From Eleginops maclovinus (Eukaryota; Chordata; Actinopteri; Perciformes; Eleginopidae), in NCBI RefSeq assembly GCF_036324505.1, contig NC_086367.1, positions 21,925,078-21,989,077 of the forward strand: 64,000 nt of DNA, written 5' to 3'. Position 1 is the stretch's first letter. Each line of letters opens with the position of its first letter. The notes under the pieces were generated by a model. That model saw only the letters and a list, made by a program, of their open reading frames with translations. It did not search any database and was not told the DNA's origin. Shown here in pieces: positions 12,224 through 24,480 of this stretch. A program made the translations under genes and the position numbers.

Positions 12224-13649
12224 AGTTTCTCTAGTACACTTTACTTGAGTATCTTTATTTCCTTCTACGTACTCCATGACATTTCAGAGGGAGATCCCCT
12301 ACCTTTCCCCTCCCTACATTTAGTTGCCCTCCATATTAATACATATCTAGTCTTTTTTACGTTGCAGTCTTGCCACTCTTACCTGGGTAAAGGATCTGAA
12401 TGCTTCCTGCCCTGGTAATTTGGCTCTAATTATAGAGGAAGTGGAGTTTCCAATTGGCACACTTCTAATCAATTAATTTCCAGCTAATTGCCGGCGGCCT
12501 CACCCGGAGTCTTTTAATCAGGACACAGCGGGGCGGCTCCACACGTCTCCTGGCAGGAAAACAATTCAGCATTATACAGAATAAAAGTTTGAAGAAGAAG
12601 AAGTCATTTTTTACTTTATTTAGTACCAAATAACACCAGGAGATGTATTATCATTTAAAGTTCAAATGTCATACCAGACGCCTAATGGAATATTATTTAA
12701 TCCAGATGGACAGAAGAGTCTTTTAGTAGTCGGAAAATGACTCGGGTGTGTGGACTTTAAGACATCTTGAAGGTTTTTACCAACTACTTCTGCCAAAACT
12801 ACCACTAATACACCATTTCACTTTAATTCATGGCTTTATATGAGCTTAAGATAAATGCATGAATATCGGTGAATGTGACATAACGGTCAAAGTCTGATCA
12901 GCAGTTTGAAAGCCCTTCATTCATAATTTAACAGTTTTTCATTAACTTGAAAAGTCAAAGCAAATGGATCCTTTAATGGTCCATTATACCCAGAATGCAT
13001 TGCTCTGCTAGTGTCTGGCTGTATGTGGTGAAGGAAGTATAAAAAGTTGGAAGGAAAGTGAAAGAGGGCCAAAACGTGATCAGCAAAACGACTCAGAAGT
13101 GTTTCGATGAACGCCAGCGACGGGGGAGGGTTCCAATTATACGATACTGTCGAGCAGGGGTGCGTCCCAATTCTGATGTGTGTCTCCAGGGTTCCTGAAG
13201 TCGGTCAGCTTTTTATTTTTTGGATGACTGAAATCTGAACCCGGATAACGTCATGAGGGAATTTCTGTCTTGAGATGCTTTTAAAATCCACTACCTTTCA
13301 AATAAATGAAGTGCATTTTATACTTTTCCTCTTTAAACTCTTCAAACGAGTTTTAGTTAAAAAATAAATATATATTTTCAGCTTAAACTTAATTTATTTT
13401 GACCATTACAGTAAACTATTGAGTAAAAGCTCCAATTCCCTAATATTGGGTAATTCTACATTTTGTAGGACTTCTAAATGTCATGTTGTTTGATATTTTG
13501 GATTGTAAATCGGACAAAACACGGTATTTAAAGAAGTAAGGTTTGATAATCTTACAAACTTAACATGATTGTCAATTTAAGCCCCTTTTTCTTGCAGATT
13601 TCACAGGATTTAGATCTTGTCTACAATTACAACAACTCTAGAGGTAGAA

Positions 13650-13990
13650 AAGGAAAGACGCCGTCCTTCATTTAAGAGAAAAAGGCCGTACTGAAGTGAA
13701 ATGGAATGCGGCCAAAAGCCTGTCTCCGAACATCGACACAAATCTGATTTAGCGGACCCTTTAAAGGGCACTTTGAAGGAGACACGTGTCTGGAATGGGA
13801 CCCACTGCGAGACGAATGACACATCATCTCCCTTTGAGTTGTGAATGAGAGGGTAAGGGGTTAGCTGTAAAGGGGGATACATATTCAGAATGGAACGAAG
13901 CCAAAAGCCCATTTTAAGGTTTTATGACGTTGGACTGAAGGGCACATTGAAGGGAGCGAATGGGGGAAGTGGAACGGAGCCAAGGGCGTC
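13650..13990 (+). repeat. Possible dispersed element with internal repeats
   Basis: The segment repeats a short unit three times with drift: GAATGCGGCCAAAAGCCTG, GAACGAAGCCAAAAGCCCA and GAACGGAGCCAAGGGCG. It is purine-rich. The spacing is about 190 and 90 bp. I suspect a decayed fish transposable element but cannot name it. Confidence 0.35.
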
Positions 13991-14310
13991 CTGATCTACG
14001 ATTATTATTTTTATTTTGTGGGAGGGTGGGGGGGTTGGGGAGGGTCTCAGCAGCTGCTAGATAATAAAAGATTAAGCTGTTTGTCTGTAGTTTTTTCATC
14101 AATCAATCAAACTCTTTTTTTAATGTTTGATCATCCTGTTGATAAGATCTGCTCTCATCCAGTCACACCAGTGTACAAACCAACTGACTCTTAACGTCAT
14201 CCGCTGTGTATTATAGTAAATAAAAATGATTTTCAGAAATGAAAAAAGTCTAAAACAAGTTTTTTTGTTCTGTTCTTTCTCCATAATGTTTCCAAATAAA
14301 GTTTCTTTTT

Positions 14311-15153
14311 TTCCAAAAAAACTTCTGAGTGTTTTATTTCTTCCTTGGTCTGTATTTCAATACACCTGTACTGTCCTGTTTCCCCCGCGGACCCTGTTGC
14401 TGCTTTAAACTCCAATTTCTATCTTATTTTTATGGCTTCATAAATACACATTTATTTAGTTATAACATAACATTCTCAGGAGGGAAGTTTTCTGTGTTCA
14501 TTTAAATACCTCAGTACTCAAAACAGTAGTACTTCTACAAGTTGTACTAGCTTTGATTTGTGTCAATATGACATCCTCTAAGATCTATTTTATTTAAATG
14601 TTTTCACATGCACATTTGACTTTTTTCAAACAAATATGAAGCATGTGTTGTGGTTTGTTAGAAGTATTTAATGACTTGTGGAAATCAAAAGTCACAATTA
14701 AAGATCAAACTAAATTCTATAAGGTTTCTCAGAACTTACAATATTAGTTTTGCTTATTGAATACAAACCAAACCTATGAAGTATTAACATATAATAACAC
14801 TCAAAAGTAAAACCCAAACGTTTAAAATAATCCATTTTAAGTTAAAGTCCTACATCAACATTTTTTGGTACACTTTACCACATTCATAAAGTGAATACAA
14901 ATGATATGTGGCTGGTTCATGTGGAGTATATACAATTAAAATACAAGCATTCACAGTTTTGTGTGATAGTTATGCTATATGTAATGTATTTGAGTGTTTA
15001 TTGGTGATGTGAACAGTGTTGTGAGTCAGGATCTGAACACAGCTCCGCCTGCAGACCATCAGATGGTGAGAAGGTAAACCGCGCCATCTCGTGGTCAACA
15101 TCTGAACTGCGCTGCACAAAAGCAACAGCATCTTTATTGGACATTCAACCAAA

Positions 15154-15203
<50 letters not shown>

Positions 15204-16361
15204 GTAAGAGCAGTCAATGTGTGTAATCTGCTCAAATCATTCAATTCATGTCTTCCTTTTCTAACATTAACTTATGTTGAGGTTGTTTAGACTTTACGTT
15301 GCAAACCGGATGTGGCAACAAGTCAAAAGTCCGAGACAACATCGTAATTGGTGCGCTCCCCTCAGGTAAGACTTTGCAACACCTTTTCTTTAAAACAGGA
15401 AGGAATGAAAGTTGGAAAAGGGTCATAAAAGTCGACTCTCGGTGCGGTTTCCACATGAGCTCGGTTTGACAGCTCAGAAGCGACACTAGCTTGCTTCACC
15501 GAACTGCAGTTTGCTAATTGGACATTCAGGTAACACAACGAATCGGAACTGGAGTTAGAGGAGGTGATACAAATCAAAGTTTCATTGTTAAAATAGTATA
15601 ACATGACTTAAAACCTACTAAACCTTATACTTGGACCGCGTATTGATTACGTAGGGGCTTAAATACCGGTTGTAGGCTAGCTAACTGTAGTGAAGTTGGT
15701 TTCAGGTTGGACTTGAACAGACATTAACGTTTGACACAAATGTTTATTTTTTACAATTCCTCCATGCTAACTTGTCCATAATAATATACAATAATTTAAA
15801 AAAATGTGTAATTATTGTGTCTTATCACGTGGCACACCATTTTTACTCAATACATGATTTTAAAAGAAGAGTATTTTAGTGTTTTCAAATAACCTCAATG
15901 TCATGTGACCCAGTGAGTCAATTCAGCACTGTATTTCTAAACTGGACACACACTAAAAAATGCTGGGTTAAATATGGGACAGAACATGGGCAGTAAAATA
16001 CTGATTCTGTTTGTGAAAAATGTCCTAAAATAAGTGCATAAAGTCTCAAAAATACCCCAATAACGCATTAAAAAGTTTCCAGAAATGATGTAAATAATCT
16101 CAGACAGTAAATGGGAAATGTCTGTAAAAGTCATAACAAATATATGTTAAATATCTAAAAATAGTCAGAAATAATTATTGGTTTAAATTCTTCTCAAAGA
16201 CTAATCACAAAGATAGAAATGGATCAAACTCAGGCAGTGGGTTTCTAAACAAATGTTCAGATGAAGCCAACTTTGTTAGTAAAAACATAAAAACCTGCGT
16301 TGAATAAATCTAAGAAGTTGAATTTAAATAATACATTCCTAAATAATAAAGTGTAATTCAA
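14311..16361. other. Intergenic, AT-rich, no gene seen
   Basis: No coding signal is visible. It contains a (GAT)n array at 15154-15203 and, from about 16000, a degenerate tandem of AAAATGTC-type units that resumes at 17040-17520. Confidence 0.6.
15154..15203. repeat. (GAT)n microsatellite
   Basis: Pure trinucleotide array of about 16 units in intergenic DNA. Confidence 0.95.
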
Positions 16362-16614
16362 CAGGTTTTGGGTAAAGTCAGGGGGCTGCATGTCAATGGT
16401 CTGCAAAGGCTAAAATCCCTGTCCCTCCTTACATGCCTCAATTGGACTCCTTTGTTTACTTCCGAAAGTAGTGACACCATCACGTTTCACTCGTGGTTCT
16501 ATTGGCTACAGCTCCAACACATTGTACGTGATAGGCTAACATCTCTCAGCGGTAGACCTCTCACAGAAGAGCCGGGCAGCTAACCAATCAGAGCAGGCAT
16601 GGCTCCGGTTTCAG
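16362..16614 (+). mobile_element. MITE family 1, truncated copy next to receptor exon
   Basis: It shares GTCAATGGTCTGCAAAGGCT, CATTGTACGTGATAGGCTA and the AACCAATCAGAGCAG block with the copy at 11891-12223. It stops abruptly after GGTTTCAG at 16614. Only a 17-bp GT-rich stretch (16615-16631) separates it from the acceptor cag (16632-16634) of the endothelin receptor-like exon. Confidence 0.7.
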
Positions 16615-16634
16615 TGTGTTTGTGTGTGTTGCAG

Positions 16635-16776
16635 TTCTATAGAGAAGCGAAGGACTGGTGGCTCTTTGGGTTGTACTTCTGCGTTCCTCTGACCTGCTCG
16701 GCTGTTGACTGACGACCTGCGAGATGCTGCGGCACCAGAAGGGAAGCCTGAGGATCGCACTGAACACCTCAAACAG
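16635..16776 (+). pseudogene. Endothelin receptor A-like exon, broken (TM5 and loop 3)
   Basis: The exon starts [19 protein letters not shown] then TCSAV, matching transmembrane helix 5 of endothelin receptors (G protein-coupled receptors for endothelin peptides). The frame then hits TGA at 16712-16714. Two bases after GCTGTT, a second frame continues as [18 protein letters not shown]. The LRIAL block is typical of the A subtype. A third frame supplies HLKQ at the end. The pattern implies deletions of about 7 and 4 bases. The exon is 142 nt, against 153 nt expected from the intact protein sequence, exactly 11 short. The donor region reads CAG-G-GTTAGA, with an extra G. Sequencing error is possible, but three lesions in one exon favour a pseudogene. 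Confidence 0.75.
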
Positions 16777-16850
16777 GGTTAGACACACGCGGGCCGCACA
16801 CGCACACACAGGACTGGTGTTCATGAGTACCCTCTTCTTTCCTCCCGCAG

Positions 16851-16984
16851 CGTAGAGAAGTTGCTAAAGCCGTTTTCTGTCTGGTTCTGATCTTCGCTCT
16901 CTGCTGGTTCCCTCTCCATCTGAGCCGCCTGCTGAAGAGAACCGCCTACAAATCCCATGATGCACCACACTGCAAACTGCTAAA
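16851..16984 (+). pseudogene. Endothelin receptor A-like exon, intact (TM6)
   Basis: The exon reads [20 protein letters not shown] then [19 protein letters not shown] and HCKLL. This is helix 6 of the endothelin receptor, with the [12 protein letters not shown] block of the A subtype. The acceptor cccgcag ends at 16850 and the donor gtgagc starts at 16985. The 134-nt length and phase 2 end fit the receptor gene structure. This exon has no lesion, but it is separated by only a 73-bp intron from the broken exon before it. I assign it to the same pseudogene fragment. Confidence 0.78.
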
Positions 16985-17039
16985 GTGAGCAAGAGAAACA
17001 CATTTGAAATGTACTGTTTTATGCACAGCCAAGGAAATG

Positions 17040-17520
17040 CTTTTAATGAATAGAGCGTTAATCAAGTCAAAAGTGTGAAAAATGAATTGGATAAAATACG
17101 ATTGGCAACAAAGATATAAACAAATATGTGACAAGAAAATGTAAGAAAGAATAGAGGAAACATATAAATAAAATATGTTTTAAAAATGTACTAAGCAAAA
17201 TATGATAACAAAGTGGGGAAAATGTAAGGAAGATATTCAAAATATATTCGTAAATTTTGTAGAAAATAAGAGACAAAAAACAGGAAAATATTGCAAATAA
17301 ACGCGAGAGAAAAGTCTGAAAATGATCAGGAAAAATATAAGAAATCAGTATATAAAGGGGGTTGAATAAGAATAATCTGAAACAGTAGTAAAATGCAGGA
17401 AAATATCCTAAAATATATAAATTAAGTCAAATAAAATACCAGCAAAAAACATGAAAATATCCCAAAAGTTTGTGAATATTTTCAGTAAATTATGTGGAAA
17501 ATGTCTAAGTCATAAAAATA
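17040..17520 (+). repeat. Degenerate AAAATGTC/AAATAT-rich tandem inside receptor intron
   Basis: AT-rich units of roughly 30-40 bp recur with drift. An example is GGAAAATGTCTAAGTCATAA near 17499, echoing GGGAAATGTCTGTAAAAGTC near 16110 and AAATGTCCTAAAATAAGTGC near 16017. The array flanks the receptor exons on both sides. Unit boundaries are not sharp by eye. Confidence 0.4.
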
Positions 17521-17622
17521 CCTGATTTTATTTTTAATTTGGAAGAGAATACATGAAGACATTCTGGTGAAAAACATACCTATATCTTCTCTTCTGATGT
17601 TCCTCTTCCTCTGTGGTTGCAG

Positions 17623-17728
17623 CTTTCTCTTAGTGCTCGACTGCTTCAGCATCAACATGGCGAGCATCAACTCCTGCATCAATCCCATCATCTTCATCTT
17701 CGTCTACAAGTTCAAAAACTGCTTCAAG
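17623..17728 (+). pseudogene. Endothelin receptor A-like exon, TM7
   Basis: With two bases from the previous exon it reads [20 protein letters not shown] then [16 protein letters not shown]. This is helix 7 (the NPxxF/Y-type region) and the start of the tail. Fish A-type receptors as I recall them have the same LLNFLLVLD join. The exon is 106 nt with good splice sites (ttgcag before, gtgagc after). It is one codon short of the family at the VSKKFK position, where only YKFK remains. Confidence 0.75.
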
Positions 17729-17839
17729 GTGAGCATCGGTCCGGGGTCAGAGGTCAGGAGAGTCTAAATGTTTGGGGTTTAAAACATCTCCAGTATAGAT
17801 TTTAAATAACTGACAGCATTACTAAGTGTTGTAGCCTGT

Positions 17840-17853
17840 CAGCAGATGGCGCT
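17840..17853 (+). promoter_or_regulatory. CTCF-like core motif, forward
   Basis: CAGCAGATGGCGCT matches the core of the CTCF consensus (CCASYAGRKGGC) except at its first base. It lies just after the receptor TM7 exon. Sequence match only. Confidence 0.25.
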
Positions 17854-18201
17854 GTTGTTTAGATTTGAAATTTGAAAGAGCAACTTTAACCAGTGCAGTG
17901 AGTACTCAAATCTGTAACCAATGTTAAATGTTATTGAGTACGCTAAAAAGAACTGTGATTGTTAAGTAAAGTTTTTACATACAAGTACTTTATTTGCGTA
18001 TTTCTGTTTTCTGATACTTTTATTACATTCTTCACCTTATTTCAGAGTTAAATATTGTACTGTTTACAACTCCAAAGTGTCCTCTCTACCTGAATCACTG
18101 TTACACTATTTTCTTCTTTGAGTGAAACTACAGGTTAAATAAAGTGGAATGAAAAGATCTAAATATTTATACTGTATCTTATTTTCTCTCGCCTCCTGCA
18201 G

Positions 18202-18480
18202 CTTTTCTTCTTCTGCACTTCCAGGACTCACCTGCTGGTGGCGACAATGGCTTCCTATCTTCTACATATTCCTCCACCACAGAAGAAGAGCAAGCAGCTG
18301 CCTTTGCTCTGTCATCCCCCTCCTCCTCCTCCTCTTCCTACCTCCCTCTCTCCCCCCTCCTCCCTGAGTCCGGGGAGCACCACACCCTGTCGGCCAATCA
18401 CAGCTCAGCTCCACCTTCCCCATCACATCATCTCAGTTTCCAAGGTAACAGCGCCCCCCCCCCTCTCTGTTTCCACACTG
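18202..18480 (+). pseudogene. Possible receptor C-terminal tail exon (weak)
   Basis: A good acceptor (tctcgcctcctgcag, ending at 18201) lies where the receptor's cytoplasmic-tail exon should be, about 470 bp after TM7. The downstream sequence is open in several frames. None gives the expected SCLCC-type cysteine cluster cleanly. One frame has LTCWWRQW, and another starts DSPAGGDNGFLSSTYSSTTE. The region then degenerates into CTC repeats. It could be a decayed tail exon or chance. I would not rely on it. Confidence 0.25.
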
Positions 18481-18590
18481 AAAGGTGCCGCATCATCATC
18501 ATCATCCCTCCTCCATCGCACCGTCCCACTGTGGTGGCTACTTTAGCGTTAGCATCCTCTCTGTTCACACCATCCATCCCTCCCTCTCCC

Positions 18591-18636
<46 letters not shown>

Positions 18637-18785
18637 GTGGGATTGCCACAACATCAAAGGCACCTCCCTCCCTCACCCGTCTCTCTCGCTGCATCCGACA
18701 GTCAGAAAAAGGGAACGAGATGGACTAAAGAAGAAGAAGAAGGAGAAGAAGAAGTGGTACGTACTGCTGGTGCTGTCACCTCCCT

Positions 18786-18949
<164 letters not shown>

Positions 18950-19390
18950 AAGTCTAATCCTTTGAGGAATGCAGATTGAATGATGCTAATGCTACCAATG
19001 TAATGCAAAGGGTGGAATAAGACAGCAGCAGAGGGGATGTGACTCCCAGTGTCTCTTCTCCCCTCTCTCCCCTGCTCTCCCCCTCTCTGAGCTTTTGTTG
19101 TGGAGGCCTGCTCTGCAGAATATCTGCTCTGCCTGCTGCATACAGAAAGAGGCCAACACCTCCCTGCTCCCAGTCTGCTGCCCTGCTCCACACTGGTTCC
19201 ACTCCTCTGACGCTGGTTTTAAGTGCCGTTCACTGGGTTGAAAGCCTCGTGCATGTGAGGGGAATCCTGCTTTCTACGGGGTGTTTACGTGCAAGAAAAT
19301 CAGACCTGGTCCTCGCTTTGTTTGTTTTTAAAAGCTCAGATTGTAAAGAGACGAGGATAAGTGAGATTTTAGCTTCTGTATCTAGAATCT

Positions 19391-19530
19391 GAATCCCTTT
19401 ATTGGTCCCACAGCGGGGACGTTTACAGTGTTACAGCAAACAGTGGCATGCAATAATGAAGAATAAGCTAACTTATTACATATAGAGAAGAGAGTTAGTT
19501 ATAATAGGATACAAATAAGACAAACGAGTG
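19391..19530 (+). mobile_element. LINE/SINE-like element, copy 1
   Basis: CCCTTTATTGGTCCCACAG and GTTTACAGTGTTACAGCA are the signature of a common percomorph repeat as I remember it, with the reverse-oriented tail of a non-LTR element. A second copy lies at 20801-20930. Family name not assigned. Confidence 0.5.
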
Positions 19531-20800
19531 CTTACATCCGTGGCTAAAATGAGGAGCAGCATATTGAAGAACTATAGGAACATTAAGGTGTTGAGACATT
19601 ATCCAAATGTTGGGATGTTTCTAGCAATGTATTATTGCACAGCTTTACAAGGACACTGTCTATATTGCAATGATTTTGTATGCTGTGTTGTTAGCTCACG
19701 TCTAAAGGAAACAGTGTTGTCACTTTAAGGTGGGGCCAGAAAGCATGTGAAGGATTTCCGACCTGATCTCAGCTTTTTGTGTTCTCTAACTTCAGATTTT
19801 GAGGAAACAAAGATGAAGTCATAACCTTTTCTCCTGGCAAAGTCACCTACATTATGTGTTGTTCCACCCCGTCCCAAGGTAATTGTTGCCACACTTTAAG
19901 GTGGGGCCAAAAGTCTGCATGTGAAGGGAGGGGTGAGATACAATTATTGAACAAAAGAGGATAATGGAGCACATGTTTAGACACTTTAATCAAAGGATTT
20001 AATGTTGTTGTATAGCTCAGTTTGTAGAAGTAGCAGCCCATACAGATAGATGGATAGATAGATATATTTAGAAGAGGATAGCTATACTGGGGCCGAGTTA
20101 AAATGTAACACTCTTACTCAGAATAGACAGATAGATAAGGCACTGGTTGCAAAAAAACAACACAAAAAAAAGACAGAAGCTGTGTGAAGCAAGGGCTTGA
20201 GAGGGAAGTTCAGACCTGCTTCTTACTCTCACACAACAAGAACAGCTTTTCCACGGCACACCTGTTTACCTGTTTACACAGTACAGAATAACCACAGGTC
20301 AAACACATTAACTTCATGACGTCCTAGTTACCCACTAAACCAGCGAGACAGACGCTTTGAAACCAGCTCACCTTTGTCGTTCTTTGCAGACTTTCCTTGC
20401 CATGACTTGCAAAAATGTGTCGTTGCAGTGTGGCCAATATTGTCGTTTAAACATTGCATCCCCCTAGAAATTCCACTGCCCAAAAAAGTACAAAAACAAG
20501 TCTAATGTTGATCCAGATTGAGCCGTTTTAATTGGGACTGCACCTGATATGTTGGCAGTATGAGATTACATTTCCTCAGGCAGTTTATGAAGAGATAAAG
20601 GACATTCGTTTACCTTTAAAAACCGTCAGGATGTATGTGGTCACTTCATCCTTTTAGTAAAGTATTCAGTCATTGAATGAAGCCTGAACATTTACGTACA
20701 TCAATAAATGAATGTTTGGTCATTGCTGGATGACATCAAACGTATGCTCTCATTTCTTGAATTTACAGTGACACACTATTGTCTTTGTTGTCTGTTTTAG

Positions 20801-20930
20801 ATCAGAGTCCCTTTATTCGTCCCACAGAGGGGAAGTCTTCATTTGTTACAGCAGAAAGAGCCAAAGACTGCTTAGTATTACACCCAAGATACAAAGATAT
20901 ATACAATAACTAACTACAGATAGATACGTT
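20801..20930 (+). mobile_element. LINE/SINE-like element, copy 2
   Basis: CCCTTTATTCGTCCCACAG followed by a TTGTTACAGCAGAAAG block repeats the first copy at 19391-19530 in the same orientation, with about 20% visible divergence in the aligned core. Confidence 0.5.
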
Positions 20931-21679
20931 GATGTGGTGTCCTTTAAGTCTCTTTCGGATGTTTAAAAGCTTTGTGTTAAATGCTTACAAGTGAGTAATA
21001 CCTCACCTATGTAGTCAGAACTCTTGAAGGAAGAGTGAGAAGATTAGTCTTAAGTTAAATGAAAGTTAATCCCTGTTCTGTTTCCTCTGTCCTCCCTCCA
21101 CGCGTAACTTGAAGGACACAAGGAAAGGACTACATGACCCTCGATGTAGATTTTTATGCATTTCGATATAACTGCTGCTTCATTCAGATACTTTTATTTG
21201 TTTCATTGCGCTCAGATACAACCGTTTTAAATGATTCGCTTGATATTGATGTTAATTTGGAGAGCTGCAGGAGGCTTGTGCAGTTTGCTCCGATATACAT
21301 TGTGTTGCACGAGTCTTTGTTGATCTTTACCACGGGGAAGTGCAGAGTCAGCATGACCCATATAGGAAATGCAGCTGGGTGGAATAACACCTCTGAAGTT
21401 TCTCCAGGAGAGAAATATGGAGGAGGTTCATGAGTTCTTAGCCATGTCTGTTGGTGCTGATGTGATTAAAGGCTGCGTGGGGCAGGTTGTATGTATCGAC
21501 CTAACGATGTCTCTGTGATGTTGCATTAATTGGACCTGGATCAAAGTAACTGCTTGTCAGATTACACCTGTGTTTCCTCCGAGAAAATCTTCCTCGGAGG
21601 ATTTTGCAGAAATAGTTCTCAGCAGCTTTCTAGTAACTTTTAAGATGGCAGAAGAAGCTTCCAGTTTACAAAGTAGAAC

Positions 21680-21790
21680 ATGACCGAGGAACGGAAAGAA
21701 GGATGTAGGGAAGGATAGAACGACGTAGGGATGGAAAGAAAGATGTAGGAACATAAAGGACGTAAGAAAAGAGGACCTTGGAAAAGGAGG
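21680..21790 (+). repeat. Minisatellite A (GGAAAGAAGGATGTAGG unit)
   Basis: About five degenerate units of roughly 20 bp, such as GGAAAGAAGGATGTAGGG and GGAAAGAAAGATGTAGGA. The same unit reappears 250 bp downstream. Confidence 0.65.
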
Positions 21791-22034
21791 ATTTAGGAAA
21801 GGGTGGGGGGGAAAGCATGACACCCTCTTATTGAGAGCCACATCTTTCGTCACTTTGTGGCTGCTGCAAGGAATTGTGGGACAGCGATGTCTCCTTTTCT
21901 TGTGTGAAGGATGATCAAGTGTGCCCTATGCTTAAGGTGATAGGAAAGGAAGCATTGGAGCTCCTTTTAGGAAATTCAGACAGCTCTTATCATGGCTGCA
22001 ATTTAATACTTCCGGGTCATTTCACTTGATAGTA

Positions 22035-22215
22035 GGGTAGGGTGGATATTAGGGAGTGAAATAAGGATATAGGAAGGGGAAATAAGGATGTAGGGAGGGA
22101 AAGAAGGATGTAGGAAAAGTGATAAGTTTATAGAAAGGGAAACAAGGATGTAGGGAGGAAATTAGGGATATATGGAGGGAAATAAGGATGTTGGGAGGGA
22201 AATAAGTAGGTAAGG
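22035..22215 (+). repeat. Minisatellite B (GGAAATAAGGATGTAGG unit)
   Basis: About eight degenerate units of 20-24 bp, such as GGAAATAAGGATGTAGGGA and GGAAATTAGGGATATATGGA. It is clearly related to the array at 21680-21790, so the two were probably one array split by non-repeat sequence. Confidence 0.7.
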
Positions 22216-23239
22216 AAAGGCAAAAGAAGGAGGAGTCAATCGTTTTAAAGGTAACGATGTTAACGGGATCATTTTCATGTTGATGATGAAGAGCAGGAAG
22301 TCGATGCAGGACAGGCGGTCTGTGCAGATCACCGTCTGCAGTTTCCACTCAACAGGAAGTGATGTAACTTTCTCTGGGGCTCGTAACCCAGCTCAGAGGC
22401 TGCAGAGAAACACGGAGGGGTGGATGTGCAGTGGAGAAGGTTGGAGAGGGTGTAGGACTCTCCTGTTACAGAGGGGTACGAATGGTTTAAACCCACACTG
22501 AAACACAGAAGGAAGAGAATGGGTAACTCTTGTTTACCGGACTTAACAATGGCGAGCAAACAAGCATGGTGTGCTGAGAGTGACTATATTAGTTTATAAT
22601 TCAACTACTGCTGCTGTAAGTGTCCTTCCATATGTTTAGTATGTGTCCATCTCTAGCTGCTGAGATAGAAACCCGTGTATGATGGATACAAATGTGTGCT
22701 TCTGTAACTTTAAGCTAGATTTTGGTCTCTTTTTTCAGCTTTAGTTGCAGGTGAGTTGATAGCCGGTTAGCAAACATTGTCAGGCCTCAAAGGTTTCTGC
22801 TAGTTATCCTGTCTGTTTGTTTGTTGTATGGTCAATAACTTCATCATTAGCTTGTTGACTACGCAGATTCTGTTCTAAAGCAATAACCAGCATGGATTCA
22901 CTCTTATTTATCACATTATTCCCAGCTAACAGAGGCTAAGATATGTAGCTCTGTGTGATTGTAAAGTACATTGTTGTTGGTAGAAAAAGGGAGGTCTGCT
23001 GAGTGTCAGACAGAATCAGCTGTGATGACACAACATCCTCCCTGTCGACGTATGAACTGATCTGGATGCAGTTCGACCAGGTGTAATGGCCTCTAATGAA
23101 ACATGACAAATAGAGAAGAGTGAGTCGCCTGCTGCTGTGTGTCGACACACCGCTCTGGTTAGGTAGGATGATTGGCAGTAATACAGGAGATCCTCTCAAC
23201 ACCCGAGTATCACTTCAAGCAGGAATATAAACCGTCAGC

Positions 23240-23660
23240 TCTCAGGGCACGGCGAGTTTATTTATAGAGCATATTTAAACTACAAGGCAATCCAAACTAC
23301 TAAGATTCAAAGCATTCAGACATAGTGCACGAAGAAACACATTATAAAATGATGTTTGAATACAAATAAACACAGAGATTAAAGAGCAAAAAGACTCAAA
23401 CACCTTTAATAAGACCTGCATAACGTATCATAATAAAGGTATAAAAAGTTAGTTTTGAATTCAAAAGGTATCAGCAAGCAGCAAAGTATTCACCCTTGTA
23501 GAGAGGTGAGAGATGCAGTAGTCTTGCAGTTTGTTCCAGGTATATGCATTAAAAAAAACTGGCCCTAAACCAAAGATGTTCCTGCTTCTGCTGCAGACAC
23601 CTGGAAGCAGCTCAAGACCCATACTCTAGATTTTTGAGTAATGTAGTTTATGGATAAATG
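23240..23660 (+). mobile_element. Decayed dispersed fish repeat
   Basis: A sequence of the type GAGTTTATTTATAGAGCATAT, then AAGGCAATCCAAAC, a block with AAACACAGAGATTAAAGAGC, and finally TTGCAGTTTGTTCCAGGTAT. I recognise this order from repeats common in percomorph genomes, probably the 3' region of a non-LTR element read in reverse. A related short block (GGCAACAGCAAACAGAAACG) lies near 27045. Confidence 0.45.
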
Positions 23661-24209
23661 ACCAATAGTACTGTTTGTATACGAGTGTTGCATTGCTCCT
23701 GACCCTCTTGCCATTAACCCTACAAATTCCTCTGTGAGCTCTGGTGTGTTCTTGTTCTTCTTCGTCTTCTTCTTCTTCTTCTTCTGTTTCATACTTTAGA
23801 GATGACTAATGAGTTATACTCGAGTGGTTCTCCCTGTGAAGACGTCCCTCAGGATCATCTGTAATTAGACAGAAGCTCCTTGTGTTTACTCAAGTCAAAT
23901 CAGTTCAAATTCATCTGATCAAGAACTCTGAAAACACATCTGGAAGACAAACAAATATTCATCATTTCTAATTTGCTGGTGAACACAACCATAATATGGA
24001 AAGGACGAGCCATTGTGTATAATGCTGATAATACTTCTGTACTTCTACTTCAGTACAGAAACATCATAGAGACACATAACTAACAGGTATGCATGATCAA
24101 ACCCAGTGGGACATGTTAATGAAGCTCCTACCATTCAGAGAGAGGGACCCCCGATTCAACAAGAGGCCCCTCCATCCTCTCATCTCACAATAGAGCAGGG
24201 AAACCAGTC

Positions 24210-24480
<271 letters not shown>

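Noticed and set aside
16635..18480. Functional endothelin receptor gene
   Set aside because: A stop codon and two frame changes in the TM5 exon, no TM1-TM4 exons, and no clean tail exon.
21680..22215. CRISPR-like array
   Set aside because: Units are adjacent and diverged with no unique spacers, in a vertebrate genome. It is a minisatellite.
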